Shown: positions 22,012-31,348, numbered from the stretch's first letter. The stretch is DNA of 64,000 nt from Fusobacterium varium (GCA_002356455.1 AP017968.1:3901156-3965155); one strand, 5' to 3'. Made by a program: numbers and translations. The notes: generated by a model not told the origin, from the letters alone.

Positions 22012-23673
22012 ATGCGTAGTCAAAAAGTTTATGCAGGGCCTAGCAGAATAGAAGCAAGAGCCCTATTGTATGCAACAGGAAAATTAGAAAAAGAAATTGG
22101 AAAAAAACCTTTAATTGGAGTGGTTAATTCATTTAATGAAATAGTTCCTGGACATTTTCATTTAAGAACAATAGCAGAAGCTGTTAAACTTGGAGTTGCA
22201 TCAGCAGGAGGTATTCCTGTTGAATTCCCTGCAATAGCAATATGTGATGGAATAGCAATGAGTCATGAAGGAATGAGATACCCATTAGCATCAAGAGAAC
22301 TGATAGCAGACAGTATTGAAGCTATGACGCTGGCACATGGATTAGATGGACTTGTATTAATAGCAAATTGTGATAAAATAGTTCCTGCTATGATGATGGC
22401 TGCCCTAAGGCTTAATATTCCTGCTATTTTAGTCAGCGGAGGTCCAATGGCAACAGGTCATTATAGAGGAAAACCAGCTGACTACAGTACATGCATAGAA
22501 AAAATTGCAGCATATAAACTAGGAGAAATGGATGAAAGTGAAATGGAAGAATATGCACATTCGGCTTGTCCTTCATGTGGTTCATGTGCTGGAATGTTTA
22601 CAGCTAACAGTATGAATTGTTTATCTGAAGTATTAGGTCTTGCATTACCAGGAAACGGAACTATTCCCTCATACTATGGAGAAAGAATAGCATTAGCTAA
22701 ACTTAGTGGTGAAAGAGTTATTGAACTTGTAAAAGATGATATAAAACCTAGAGATATTATCAGCAAAGAGTCTTTTTACAATGCTATAACTGTTGATATG
22801 GCAATTGCTGGTTCAACTAATACTACACTGCATTTACCTGCAATTGCTCATGAAGCTGATATTGAAATTAATTTGGAACTATTTGATGAAATATCTAAAA
22901 AAACTCCAAACTTATGCCATATAAGCCCATCTGGAGAAAATTTTATGTTTGATTTTTATATTGCTGGAGGTATTCCTGCAGTAATGAGTGAATTAAATAA
23001 GAAAAATTTATTAAACTGTAATACACTTAATGTAAATGGAAATACTCTGGGAGAAAATATAAAAACAGTTACAGTTAAAGACTATGAAATCATAAGAAAT
23101 ATTGATAATCCATATAATATTGAAGGCGGTATAGCAATCTTAAAAGGAAATATAGCTCCTGATGGATGTGTTGTCAAAGCTGCTGCTGTTTGTAATGAAA
23201 TGATGGTACATTCAGGACCTGCCAAAGTTTATACAAGTATGGAAGAAGCTGCTGAAAGCATTTTTAATGGTGATGTAAAAAAAGGTGACATTGTTGTGAT
23301 AAAATATGAGGGACCTAAAGGTGGCCCTGGAATGAGGGAGATGCTTAGCCCTACATCAGCAATTGTAGGAATGCATTTAGATAAAGATGTAGCTTTAATC
23401 ACAGATGGAAGATTTTCAGGAGCTACAAGAGGAGCTGCAATAGGGCATATTTCTCCAGAAGCTATGGAAGGAGGAGTTTTCTCTATTATTGAAAATGGGG
23501 ATATTATTTCTATAGATATCAAAAATAGAAGTATAAACCTAGATGTTAAAGATGATATAATAAAAGAAAGAATGGAAAAATGGATAAAACCTGAACCAAA
23601 AGTAAAAAAAGGTTATTTAGTAAGATATTCAAAAATGGTATCATCTGCAAATAAGGGAGCTGTTGTAGAATAA
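22012..23673 (+). CDS. IlvD/Edd-family dehydratase
   Basis: A 553-residue iron-sulfur dehydratase. It aligns by eye with dihydroxy-acid dehydratase along its whole length: [10 protein letters not shown] (about 39-48), [10 protein letters not shown] (about 78-87), [11 protein letters not shown] (about 119-129), [19 protein letters not shown] (about 183-201) with cluster cysteines, and [11 protein letters not shown] and [12 protein letters not shown] near the C-terminal swivelling domain. Residues match IlvD more than 6-phosphogluconate dehydratase. Yet no other branched-chain biosynthesis gene is near, and its partners are a gluconate-type permease and a GntR regulator, so a sugar-acid (aldonate) dehydratase role is plausible. 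GGAGGAGAGG lies before the start. Confidence 0.85.
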   Translation: MRSQKVYAGPSRIEARALLYATGKLEKEIGKKPLIGVVNSFNEIVPGHFHLRTIAEAVKLGVASAGGIPVEFPAIAICDGIAMSHEGMRYPLASRELIADSIEAMTLAHGLDGLVLIANCDKIVPAMMMAALRLNIPAILVSGGPMATGHYRGKPADYSTCIEKIAAYKLGEMDESEMEEYAHSACPSCGSCAGMFTANSMNCLSEVLGLALPGNGTIPSYYGERIALAKLSGERVIELVKDDIKPRDIISKESFYNAITVDMAIAGSTNTTLHLPAIAHEADIEINLELFDEISKKTPNLCHISPSGENFMFDFYIAGGIPAVMSELNKKNLLNCNTLNVNGNTLGENIKTVTVKDYEIIRNIDNPYNIEGGIAILKGNIAPDGCVVKAAAVCNEMMVHSGPAKVYTSMEEAAESIFNGDVKKGDIVVIKYEGPKGGPGMREMLSPTSAIVGMHLDKDVALITDGRFSGATRGAAIGHISPEAMEGGVFSIIENGDIISIDIKNRSINLDVKDDIIKERMEKWIKPEPKVKKGYLVRYSKMVSSANKGAVVE

Positions 23674-23694
23674 TTAATAGGGTGGTTAATTTGT

Positions 23695-24390
23695 ATGGAT
23701 AACAATAAAGAAAATTTGACTAGAAAAGATGTTATGAAATTTTTAATTAATCTAATTAAAGAAGGAAAATTTAAAGCAACACAAAAATTGTATTCAGAGA
23801 ATTTTATTGCTAAAAAACTTGGAATAAATCGCTCAATGGTACATGAAGTGTATACAGCTTTAGAATGTATGGGAATCCTTGAATGTATTCATGGTAGGGG
23901 AACTTATTTAAAACAGGTAGATAATAGTGTTTTAAATTCTCCTTTATGTCTATTAGCCTTTTTATTGGAAGGAGATCCTCTACAGACATTAGATTTTAGA
24001 AGAATTATCGAAATAGGAATAGTAGAAAAAGTTATACAGCAAATAACACCAGAAGATATTCAAAAAATGTATGCAGCAATTGAGAATATCAAAAATACAA
24101 ATGATTATATGGAAGCAAGTAAAAATGATATATTAATTCATTCTATTTATGTAAATTCCATTGATAATGAGTTAATTTCCTTTGTTTATAATATGAGTGT
24201 CACATATATTACATACATATCAAATGATAATTGGAAAAAAATTCTGTTATCGGAAAACCAAAAATTAAAAAAAGCTCAAATTGCACAACATTTTAATATT
24301 ATAAAAGCATTAGAAGAACACAATATAAAAAAATGCAAAAAATATATCTTAGAGCATATTACCTATATTGGAGATATTCTTATGAAATAA
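23695..24390 (+). CDS. GntR-family transcriptional regulator
   Basis: A 231-residue regulator with an N-terminal winged helix (about 8-80: LYSENFIAKKLGINRSMVHE as recognition region, then the wing HGRGTYLKQ) and an all-helical C-terminal domain resembling FCD/FadR-type effector domains (LDFRRIIEIGIVEKVI, then FNIIKALEEHNIKKCKKYI). The usual metal-binding His/Asp set of FCD is only partly evident, so the effector may bind differently. It closes the permease-dehydratase operon and probably represses it in the absence of the sugar acid, through the dyad in the operon promoter. A strong terminator follows directly. Confidence 0.85.
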   Translation: MDNNKENLTRKDVMKFLINLIKEGKFKATQKLYSENFIAKKLGINRSMVHEVYTALECMGILECIHGRGTYLKQVDNSVLNSPLCLLAFLLEGDPLQTLDFRRIIEIGIVEKVIQQITPEDIQKMYAAIENIKNTNDYMEASKNDILIHSIYVNSIDNELISFVYNMSVTYITYISNDNWKKILLSENQKLKKAQIAQHFNIIKALEEHNIKKCKKYILEHITYIGDILMK

Positions 24391-24430
24391 TTACAAAAGC
24401 ACGATAAATTATCGTGCTTTTGTAATTTTA
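24390..24430 (+). terminator. Terminator of the gluconate-type operon
   Basis: ATTACAAAAGCACGAT-AAATT-ATCGTGCTTTTGTAAT is a nearly perfect 16-bp stem followed by TTTTA. Because both flanks are A/T-rich it can also stop transcription from the opposite, convergent gene. Confidence 0.9.
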
Positions 24431-24486
24431 ATCATTATTCAATCCAATTTTTTTCCTTAAAATATGTATATGCACAATAATATTTT

Positions 24487-26079
24487 TTATTCTGCTATAT
24501 ATATTTTAAGTGGATATCCACAATTAATATCTCCTAGACTTCTGATATTTATATACTTTCCAAGTTCTATATACTCCTTATATTTCCCCTCTTTCTCTTC
24601 ACATGGCAATATTTCATATGGCTCCTGCAAATAAAGGATATTATCTCTCATAACTTTCATATATCTAAATATCTCAGGATTTAATTTTCTTTCTAATCCA
24701 AATTTTCTCCCATTACTAAGAGCTCCAGCTGAATAATATTTTATATCAAAATCTTCAAGAGTTTCTTTTTTTATCTCAAGTTTTAATTCTTTTTTTACAA
24801 GTATATTATCATTCAACAATATTTTCATTTGAGCTTTAATTACACTCTTCAAGCTATTTTTTACAAATTCTTCTCTCATTTTTCCATATTCTAAATTTCC
24901 TTGATCATTCATAAACATAATCACATCATTGAGTTCCTCTGTTGGAAATGGAAGTTCATAAGGGGGTGGTGTACTTTTCTTTACTATTTTTCTTTCTGTC
25001 CTTATTCCTGTAACTATATCTATTACTGCTCCTATTCTATTTATAGCATAAACTGACCATTCATCTTCAATCAAATATGTATACATCAGACTTTGTTTTG
25101 CTTTTCTAGTATAATCATCATTATAAAAATAATTAGTAAGAAGAATATAATACAATATTTCCATTGATTCACTAAATTTTATAGGAACTCTTTTAGAAAT
25201 TTTATTTTCGCCTTTTTCTGTTTCTTCTCTTATTTCTTCAAATATCTGAAGAATTTCATCTTTAGCATCATCTTTTAATATGATTGGAGATACCCACCTA
25301 TTTTCCAATAGAAATTTTGAATATACTTTTTCTGCCACTTCCTTGGTAAATTCTGAATATCCCAAAATAATTTTTAAATCTGGAAATTCTCTATGAGGTT
25401 TGTCAGTTTCTTTAATTTCTGTATTTATTCCAGAACCAATAGGATTCCATACTACTGTTCTGTCATTTCCTCCTGTTGCCATATATACATATTGAGCAAT
25501 AAATCCTCCATATTTATTACCTGTAAGATATATTTCATCTCCTTCTTCACAATATTTTTCTTTTATATATTTATAAAACCAGTATCCTGCTATCAAAGGT
25601 GCATAATTCCTATCATACATTTTCATATCATCAATTGTAATTATATCTTTTTTCATGCTTACAAGTTTTTCTCCACCATTAAATGCAATGATTATCTTAT
25701 TTCCATTTTTAAAAGCTATCCCTCTAAAACCACCTTTATATTTATTATTTGTAATTTTTTCTTTTTTCTTTAAATATAGCTTATATATATCTCCATATCC
25801 TGCACCTAAAAGAAATTCCCACTCTGAAAAATCAAAAATAGTTTTTTTGGCTCCTTCTAAACTGTATTTCATAAAAAGTCTTTTATCATTTCCAGCATAT
25901 TCACTCACTGATTTTTTCTTTAACTTTATACTTGGACTCAATATATTCCATAATTCTTTTGTATTCAATATATTTGTTACTGAATTACTAGATCCAGCCT
26001 CTTTTATATTTTTTATATTTAAATTTTCCCAATTCAAATAGCTCATCTGGCTGAAAAAGGCATAATCTACATCTCTCAT
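24487..26079 (-). CDS. Lipase-like alpha/beta-hydrolase fold protein without the serine
   Basis: A 530-residue cytoplasmic-looking protein (no signal peptide). The middle resembles the class 3 lipase / Mbeg1-like fold: GFRGIAFKNGNKIIIAFNG (about 117-135, where lipases have an AFRGT strand) followed by the nucleophile-elbow region IYLTGNKYGGFIAQYVYMATG (about 183-203). In active enzymes the elbow is G-H-S-x-G-G; here it is G-N-K-Y-G-G, with lysine at the serine position. VVWNPIGSG follows, like the TFNxPG strand of lipases. The C-terminal 250 residues are not recognised. It is next to a small acidic protein in the same direction. A catalytically dead or repurposed hydrolase, perhaps an effector, is possible; function unknown. 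Confidence 0.6.
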   Translation of the reverse strand: MRDVDYAFFSQMSYLNWENLNIKNIKEAGSSNSVTNILNTKELWNILSPSIKLKKKSVSEYAGNDKRLFMKYSLEGAKKTIFDFSEWEFLLGAGYGDIYKLYLKKKEKITNNKYKGGFRGIAFKNGNKIIIAFNGGEKLVSMKKDIITIDDMKMYDRNYAPLIAGYWFYKYIKEKYCEEGDEIYLTGNKYGGFIAQYVYMATGGNDRTVVWNPIGSGINTEIKETDKPHREFPDLKIILGYSEFTKEVAEKVYSKFLLENRWVSPIILKDDAKDEILQIFEEIREETEKGENKISKRVPIKFSESMEILYYILLTNYFYNDDYTRKAKQSLMYTYLIEDEWSVYAINRIGAVIDIVTGIRTERKIVKKSTPPPYELPFPTEELNDVIMFMNDQGNLEYGKMREEFVKNSLKSVIKAQMKILLNDNILVKKELKLEIKKETLEDFDIKYYSAGALSNGRKFGLERKLNPEIFRYMKVMRDNILYLQEPYEILPCEEKEGKYKEYIELGKYINIRSLGDINCGYPLKIYIAE

Positions 26080-26137
26080 ATTTTGTCCTCCTAAATCTGT
26101 ACATATGACAATTCATTTATATCTAATATATTATATA

Positions 26138-26638
26138 CTATTTTTTTAATTCTTCCATTAATTTAAAAATTTCATTCATCTCCATATCAAACATTCTGCT
26201 GTTGTCATTAATAACAGAAAAATATTTTCTCACTTTTTCTTTCCCAAACTCCATCTCCAATTCTTCCCAATATTTTAATTTTTTTGGAATAAATCCCAAA
26301 GTGTCACTTCCTATTGAATCCATCCAAAAACGAATTTCATAATCTGGGGTAATTATTTTATTTAACTCTTTTATAGTAGTATCTCTGTCAGCCCCTTCTC
26401 CTGGATATTTTATGATGTGTTCTTTATTTCTAAATTTTATAATCACATCAAATCCCATATCACTTTCTGATTCTCTGACTTCTCCGTCTAATTCTCCCGT
26501 CTGAAGAATTTTTTCACAACATTTTATTATTTCTTCATCATATTCACGCCAGTCTATCCATAAAATATCTTTATCTTCCCACAACACATCAATTCTTTCT
26601 TCCAAACCTGCATTCAAATATTTTCTTATATTGTCCAT
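26138..26638 (-). CDS. Small acidic protein, possible partner of the lipase-like protein
   Basis: A 166-residue, soluble, tryptophan- and acid-rich protein. ATG at 26636-26638 follows GGAGG and is preferred over the longer frame. Seen in sequence: DILWIDWREYDEEIIKCCEKIL near 27-48, a middle DRDTTIKELNKIITPDYEIR, then WMDSIGSDTLGF and a C-terminal KYWEELEMEFGKEKV. I do not recognise a named family; its size, acidity and position just upstream of the larger 530-residue gene recall immunity or chaperone partners, but this is inference. The gap to the larger gene is about 60 bases. Confidence 0.6.
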   Translation of the reverse strand: MDNIRKYLNAGLEERIDVLWEDKDILWIDWREYDEEIIKCCEKILQTGELDGEVRESESDMGFDVIIKFRNKEHIIKYPGEGADRDTTIKELNKIITPDYEIRFWMDSIGSDTLGFIPKKLKYWEELEMEFGKEKVRKYFSVINDNSRMFDMEMNEIFKLMEELKK

Positions 26639-26877
26639 TTTTCTCCTCCATAGATATTTTTTTGATTTCATTTATACAACTTCTTTTTTTGTTATTTTTC
26701 TATTTGTTATATTCTACATATTTATTTTCTTTTATATAAATATAGTTTACATTATTTTTTCTATAAAATAAAGATCACCTTTTTAATATACATTACTTTT
26801 ATATTTTTTACTATAAAAAAATATTCAAATACAGTATAATCAAGATAGGTTAAATTTAAATACAGGAGGTAATTCAT

Positions 26878-27420
26878 ATGAAAATTTTAATATTAAATGG
26901 AAGTCCAAGAATGAATGGAAATACTAGAACTGCCCTGAAAGCTATTGAATCTGGAATTGATACTTCAATAAATCAAGTTGAATTTATTGATATAACAAAA
27001 TACAAATTAAGCGGATGTACAGGGTGCAACAGCTGTCATACTAATGGAGGTACTTGTATTATAAAAGATGACTGTATACCTCTAGTAGAAAAAATCTGTG
27101 AAGCTGACACTGTAATATTTGGTTCTGCTGTTTACTGGTGGGGAATAACTGCACAGCTTAAAATGCTCATAGATAAAATGTATTTTAAAAATGCTGTTCT
27201 ACCTAAGCAAAAGAAAAATATAGGAATAGTTGCTGTTGGAGCTGATGAACTAAGTGGAGAACAATATGATCTTATCAGCAGACAATTTAAATGTATCTGT
27301 GAATATCTGGATTGGAATCTTGTGATAGATGAAGCTATCTCTGCTGCTGATATAGGAGATATGGCTAAACAGACTGAAAAAATAGAAGAATTAAAAGAGA
27401 TTGGAAAAAAATTAAAATAG
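26878..27420 (+). CDS. Flavodoxin-fold NAD(P)H oxidoreductase, iron-sulfur flavoprotein type
   Basis: A 180-residue FMN-binding reductase. The N-terminal phosphate loop LNGSPRMNGNT (5-15) and the isoalloxazine loop SAVYWWGITAQLKMLIDK (about 81-98) mark the NADPH-dependent FMN reductase-like fold. Between them is a cysteine cluster, CTGCNSC with a further Cys about eight and again six residues on (about 47-66), as in iron-sulfur flavoproteins. It is probably an electron carrier or quinone/nitro-type reductase in the cytoplasm; the partner is unknown. AGGAGG precedes the ATG, and TATAAT at 26835-26840 is a likely -10, with a poor -35. Confidence 0.85.
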   Translation: MKILILNGSPRMNGNTRTALKAIESGIDTSINQVEFIDITKYKLSGCTGCNSCHTNGGTCIIKDDCIPLVEKICEADTVIFGSAVYWWGITAQLKMLIDKMYFKNAVLPKQKKNIGIVAVGADELSGEQYDLISRQFKCICEYLDWNLVIDEAISAADIGDMAKQTEKIEELKEIGKKLK

Positions 27421-27481
27421 AAAGATTAATATTTTATTTTTATCCATATACATATTAAAAGACTTACATTATAAATTAAAA

Positions 27482-27516
27482 ATACCCTGAATAATACTAA
27501 AATATTCAGGGTATTT
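27482..27516. terminator. Bidirectional terminator between convergent genes
   Basis: ATACCCTGAATA...TATTCAGGGTAT with an 8-base loop lies between the flavoprotein gene and the HU-like gene, with T-rich sequence on either side. Confidence 0.85.
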
Positions 27517-27519
27517 TAT

Positions 27520-27801
27520 TTAATTAGTCTTTTCTTTACAAAGTTTTTTTGAAATACTAAATTTTACGCTCTTTTTCGGATATATTGTCATAAGTTCTCT
27601 TGTAACTGGGTTAGATATTACCCTTGGTTTTCTTTCCAGTATTTCAAAAGTTCCTCTTTCTACAAATTTTACTTTTCCATCTTTTATCAAAGCTTCCTCT
27701 ATAGTTTCTAAAAAAATTCCTATCTCTTTTATTGCCTCATTTATATCAATATTATTTTTGCTCATTTCCTGATATATTTTCGCAAAACCTTTCTTATTCA
27801 C
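27520..27801 (-). CDS. HU/IHF-like DNA-binding protein, second of pair 1
   Basis: A 93-residue HU-fold protein (bacterial DNA-binding family). The core runs from FAKIYQEMSKNNIDINEAIKE through the beta arm region FEILERKPRVISNPVTRE, with the arm's conserved R-x-x-x-N-P, to KSVKFSISKKL. It is divergent from housekeeping HU, which starts directly with MNKxELI. The start is taken as GTG at 27799-27801, with GAGGTG upstream, because that matches the paralogue at 34824-35093; this makes it overlap the previous gene by eight bases, so translation is coupled. Probably forms a heterodimer with its partner gene product (inference). Confidence 0.8.
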   Translation of the reverse strand: MNKKGFAKIYQEMSKNNIDINEAIKEIGIFLETIEEALIKDGKVKFVERGTFEILERKPRVISNPVTRELMTIYPKKSVKFSISKKLCKEKTN

Positions 27802-28090
27802 TATTTTCACCTCTTTCATTCACCAATTTTATCAGCCCTTCTCCTGCTCTGAATTTTAAAACTTTTTTTGGCTTAGTATATGCTTCTTTACGTTGTATTG
27901 GAATCACAATTTTCCTAGATTTTACATCTTTTTCCTCAAATACTCCCCAGTTTTTAAATACAACTTTTTTATCCTCAGCTATAGCTTTTAATAATGCATT
28001 CCAGAAATTATCTATTTTTTCTTTTGCTTCTTCTTTATTTTTAACACCATTTTTCTCTTTATAAAATTTGATAAATTCTGTTTCTGTCAT
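27794..28090 (-). CDS. HU/IHF-like DNA-binding protein, first of pair 1
   Basis: A 98-residue HU-fold protein. Helices MTETEFIKFYKEKNG and EEAKEKIDNFWNALLKAI are followed by the saddle KKVVFKNWGVFEEKDVKSRK and a C-terminal KVLKFRAGEGL. The arm lacks the usual R-x-G-x-N-P-x-T tip and is altered to RKIVIPIQRKEAY, so DNA contact may differ. It is first in a coupled two-gene unit and a clear paralogue of the protein at 35086-35379. The promoter of the 28201-28378 element points at this gene from about 150 bases upstream. Confidence 0.8.
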   Translation of the reverse strand: MTETEFIKFYKEKNGVKNKEEAKEKIDNFWNALLKAIAEDKKVVFKNWGVFEEKDVKSRKIVIPIQRKEAYTKPKKVLKFRAGEGLIKLVNERGENSE

Positions 28091-28200
28091 TCTTTTCCTC
28101 CAATAGAACTATAATATAGTTTTTTAACTTTTAGTTACCTTTTTTTAATACAAAATTGTCTATTCAAAAATATCTTTAATCCTATTTTTTTAAAAATATA

Positions 28201-28378
28201 TTCTCTTTTATATAATAAGGCGAACTTTTATAACGTAATTTTATACACTATTATAACCTTTAATATTAAAAATATCAACTTCAAAAAAAATAAGAATTTT
28301 AGACAGATTAAAAAATTAGTTTAAAAAAAATAGGCATTCTAAGCTATTTAATGTTCGCTTTATTATATAAAAGAGAAC
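28201..28378 (-). repeat. Inverted-repeat element A with internal promoter (candidate invertible switch)
   Basis: Two 25-26 bp sites in inverted orientation, TTCTCTTTTATATAATAA followed by GGCGAAC (28201-28225) and GTTCGCTTTATTATATAA followed by AAGAGAAC (28353-28378), match at 24 of 25 positions. Each site is itself quasi-palindromic (GTTC...GAAC, 12+2+12). The 127 bases between them carry a minus-strand promoter. A related element with the same geometry is at 39164-39342. The layout is that of an invertible promoter; a non-mobile pair of operators or a MITE are the other readings. Confidence 0.6.
28250..28278 (-). promoter_or_regulatory. Promoter inside element A, facing the HU-like pair
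   Basis: On the minus strand TTGATA (complement 28273-28278), 17 bases, TATAAT (complement 28250-28255). The -10 is preceded by TTAAAGGT, shared with element B (TTAAAGGA). It lies 24 bases from one inverted repeat and 74 from the other. Confidence 0.7.
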
Positions 28379-28477
28379 ATTTGTTATGTAATCATTTCAA
28401 GTTTAATTTTCGTTTATTTTTATACTTTATTAGATGAATTTTATATTTAATTAAAATCATATCTATATATCTGATTT

Positions 28478-28523
28478 AAATAAAAAATAAGAGTACATCA
28501 ATTCAACATTGTCTACTCTTATC
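28478..28523 (-). terminator. Terminator after the hybrid kinase
   Basis: ATAAGAGTA...TACTCTTAT is followed on the minus strand by TTTTTTATTTA, 30 bases after the kinase stop codon. The rest of 28379-28549 is A/T-rich with no other signal seen. Confidence 0.8.
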
Positions 28524-28549
28524 TTATAACCTATGATTTTAACTCTAAA

Positions 28550-31348
28550 CTATTCTATCCATTTATGTAAGACTTTAATCAAACGTGATATGTCAATTGG
28601 TTTGGCTATATGATCATTCATTCCTGCACTTTGAGCTTTACTTATATCTGATACAAATGCATTTGCAGTAAGTGCAAGGATAGGTATAGTTTTTGCATTT
28701 TCATGTGATAATGCACGAATTGCAGCTGTTGCTTCATATCCATTCATAACTGGCATTTGGATATCCATCAAAATAGCAGAATAATAGTCTGGATCTGAAT
28801 TTTGAAATTTTTCAACTGCTTTTTTCCCATTTTCTGCTGAATCTACTAAAATTCCCTGCATTTGAAGCAATTCTATTACAATTTCACGATTGAGTTCATT
28901 GTCTTCTACTACTAATATTCGCTTTCCACATAAATTATTGTATTTTTTATCTAAAATATTGCTTGCTGCTTTTATTCTTCCGCTGGAACAAAATAATTGC
29001 AGAACATGTAATATTTTAGATTTAAATATTGGTTTTGTTATAAAAGCATCTACTCCTGCTTCTAAAAATTCTTCCTCTATATCAGAGTAATCATAAGCAG
29101 ATATTATGATAATAGGTACATCTTCTCCTAATTTCTCTCTTATTGCTTTTACAGTTTCTAATCCATCCATCTCAGGCATTTTCCAGTCTATAATAACAGC
29201 AAAAAAGTCATCTGCACGATTATGGGCATCTGCTGCTACATGAACAGCCTCTGCTCCTGATAAAACCCAATAACTTCGTAATTTTAATTCATTCAAAAGC
29301 AAGCTTACACTTTCACATACAATTTGATCATCATCTACAACTAAAATAGGCAATCCTATTAACTCATTATTAACATTTTCCTCTTCATCCTGTAATTGTA
29401 AAGGTAGGGTAACTGTAAACTGACTTCCTGCACCTAGTTCACTCTTTACATTAATTGTTCCATTCATCATATGAATAACATTTTCTGTAATTGCCATTCC
29501 TAAACCAGTACCTTGAATTTTACTTGTACGAGAATCCTCTGCACGTGAAAACGGTTCAAAAATTTTTTCAATAAATTCACTAGACATCCCTATTCCATTA
29601 TCCTTAAAAATAAATTCATACCATCCCTTTTGTGGAATAAGAGAAGGAAGTTCATTAATAGTCAAACTGATTTCTCCACCATCAGGTGTATATTTAATTG
29701 CATTAGAAAGTATATTCATAAAAATCTGCTGCAAACGCTCCCTATCTGCTACTACTTTTTCATGCTGAATCTGTCTTGGAATTATCTTAAAATCATGGTA
29801 TTTTTCCTTCATCAACGGTTTACACATATCAACTACATTTTGAACTAGCTCCGATAAGTCAACATTTACAGGAACAAGATCAATTTTTCCACTTTCAATT
29901 TTTGACATATCTAAAACTTCACTTACCAAATTTAATAAATGATGACTTGATGTACTTATTTTATTAAGACAGTCTTCTATTTTTTTAGGTAAAGTTAAAT
30001 TAGCTTGAGCAATAGATGTCATGCCAACAATAGCATTAATTGGTGTCCTTATATCATGTGACATTGATGAGAAAAAATTAGTTTTGGCTGAATTGGCTAC
30101 TTGCAGCGCTTTATAAGCATCCTCTATTATTTCACGCTGACGTATTTGTTCTCTTCTTTCTTCTGTAACGTCAATTCCTATACTATAAAAAGAAGGAATT
30201 CCATCCCAACTATCTTCACCACTGACATAACTCAGTGTAATAGTTAAAATTCTCTCTTCACCATTATAAGTTCTAATTCTTGCATCTAAAACAGTATTTT
30301 TATTACTATTTTTTTCATTTTGAATCATTTCTACTGCTCGAGTCAAATCTTCAGGATAAATATAAGTACATTGAGAATGAAGTTCTTTTTCAAATTGCTC
30401 TTTAGTATATCCAATTAATTCTAAAAACTGTGCTCCATACCAGAGAATTGTTTTCATATCTCTTGCATCCAATCTAGCAAATCCACCAGGAATTGTTCTA
30501 ATCAGCGCATCACGTTCTTTATCTTTCTTTGCTAATTTATATTCTGCACTGTACATATCATGTGATAATTCAATACGAGCTTTACGCCCATTCCAATCAA
30601 TAATTCTATTTTTTATTAAAAAATTACGATCTAATACAGGATTAAAAAATTCCCATTCATAAAATTTATCCTTTGTTAAATATTTATTAGTGCAAAATGT
30701 ACAGGGAGAAGTTCTCCCTTGAATTACTTCATAACATTTTTTTCCTAACAGCTGAGTTAATGGCTTTTTTAATGTAGCACAGCTTACTTTATTTAAATAC
30801 AGCAATTCATAAGTTTCAATATCACTAATATAAATATTTCCTTCATATTCATCCATCATCCATTTTAAATTCTGCAATTTTTCTTCAATTAAATATTTTT
30901 GTTCCTCTTCATGAAGAATCATGTCACTGATATCAAAAATAACAGCATTAAATACAGGAAATCCATCTATAACTTCATTTGTGATAGTTATAGATAAATT
31001 AACCCACAAAAAATTACCATTTTTAGCTGGCATACGACAGTTTAGTTTTTTACTGAAACTACCATTCTTCCACATAGAAAAAAGCTCATTTCTAATAGTT
31101 TCAAATTCTTTAGGATATAAGCTATAATATTCCTGAAGATTTGAGAATAGTGATTGGTATTCATTTTTAGTATAACCAAGATTACTATAAAAAAAATCAT
31201 TTCCCCATAAAATAGAAAGCCTTTCATTTAACAGATATTTACTAATACTTATTTTTGTAGAGTTTAATAGAGTATTATATTCCTCAATTGTATTTAATTC
31301 AAAAGATTGAGGTTTAGATTCTAATGATGAATCATTTTTCCATTTCAT
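28550..31348 (-). CDS. Hybrid sensor histidine kinase with PAS domains and two receiver domains
   Basis: A 932-residue soluble hybrid kinase with no membrane segment. Order: PAS (about 35-145), a second PAS with a cysteine cluster (about 160-265; Cys205 in GKKCYEV and SPCTFC at about 215-219), a third PAS (about 285-400), HisKA with the phospho-accepting His431 in SMSHDIRTPINAI, HATPase (N box NILSNAIKYTP, DNGIGM, GTGLGM), a receiver near 675-790 (Asp in IIDWKMPEMDG) and a second near 812-930 (Asp in LMDIQMPVMNG). Such kinases phosphorylate themselves and pass phosphate through an Hpt. An Hpt protein is encoded directly upstream, so this is very likely a complete phosphorelay. Confidence 0.93.
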   Translation of the reverse strand: MKWKNDSSLESKPQSFELNTIEEYNTLLNSTKISISKYLLNERLSILWGNDFFYSNLGYTKNEYQSLFSNLQEYYSLYPKEFETIRNELFSMWKNGSFSKKLNCRMPAKNGNFLWVNLSITITNEVIDGFPVFNAVIFDISDMILHEEEQKYLIEEKLQNLKWMMDEYEGNIYISDIETYELLYLNKVSCATLKKPLTQLLGKKCYEVIQGRTSPCTFCTNKYLTKDKFYEWEFFNPVLDRNFLIKNRIIDWNGRKARIELSHDMYSAEYKLAKKDKERDALIRTIPGGFARLDARDMKTILWYGAQFLELIGYTKEQFEKELHSQCTYIYPEDLTRAVEMIQNEKNSNKNTVLDARIRTYNGEERILTITLSYVSGEDSWDGIPSFYSIGIDVTEERREQIRQREIIEDAYKALQVANSAKTNFFSSMSHDIRTPINAIVGMTSIAQANLTLPKKIEDCLNKISTSSHHLLNLVSEVLDMSKIESGKIDLVPVNVDLSELVQNVVDMCKPLMKEKYHDFKIIPRQIQHEKVVADRERLQQIFMNILSNAIKYTPDGGEISLTINELPSLIPQKGWYEFIFKDNGIGMSSEFIEKIFEPFSRAEDSRTSKIQGTGLGMAITENVIHMMNGTINVKSELGAGSQFTVTLPLQLQDEEENVNNELIGLPILVVDDDQIVCESVSLLLNELKLRSYWVLSGAEAVHVAADAHNRADDFFAVIIDWKMPEMDGLETVKAIREKLGEDVPIIIISAYDYSDIEEEFLEAGVDAFITKPIFKSKILHVLQLFCSSGRIKAASNILDKKYNNLCGKRILVVEDNELNREIVIELLQMQGILVDSAENGKKAVEKFQNSDPDYYSAILMDIQMPVMNGYEATAAIRALSHENAKTIPILALTANAFVSDISKAQSAGMNDHIAKPIDISRLIKVLHKWIE

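Noticed and set aside
28201..28378. rRNA- or tRNA-like ncRNA between the inverted repeats
   Set aside because: The interior is A/T-rich and weakly structured; a promoter with flanking sites explains it better.
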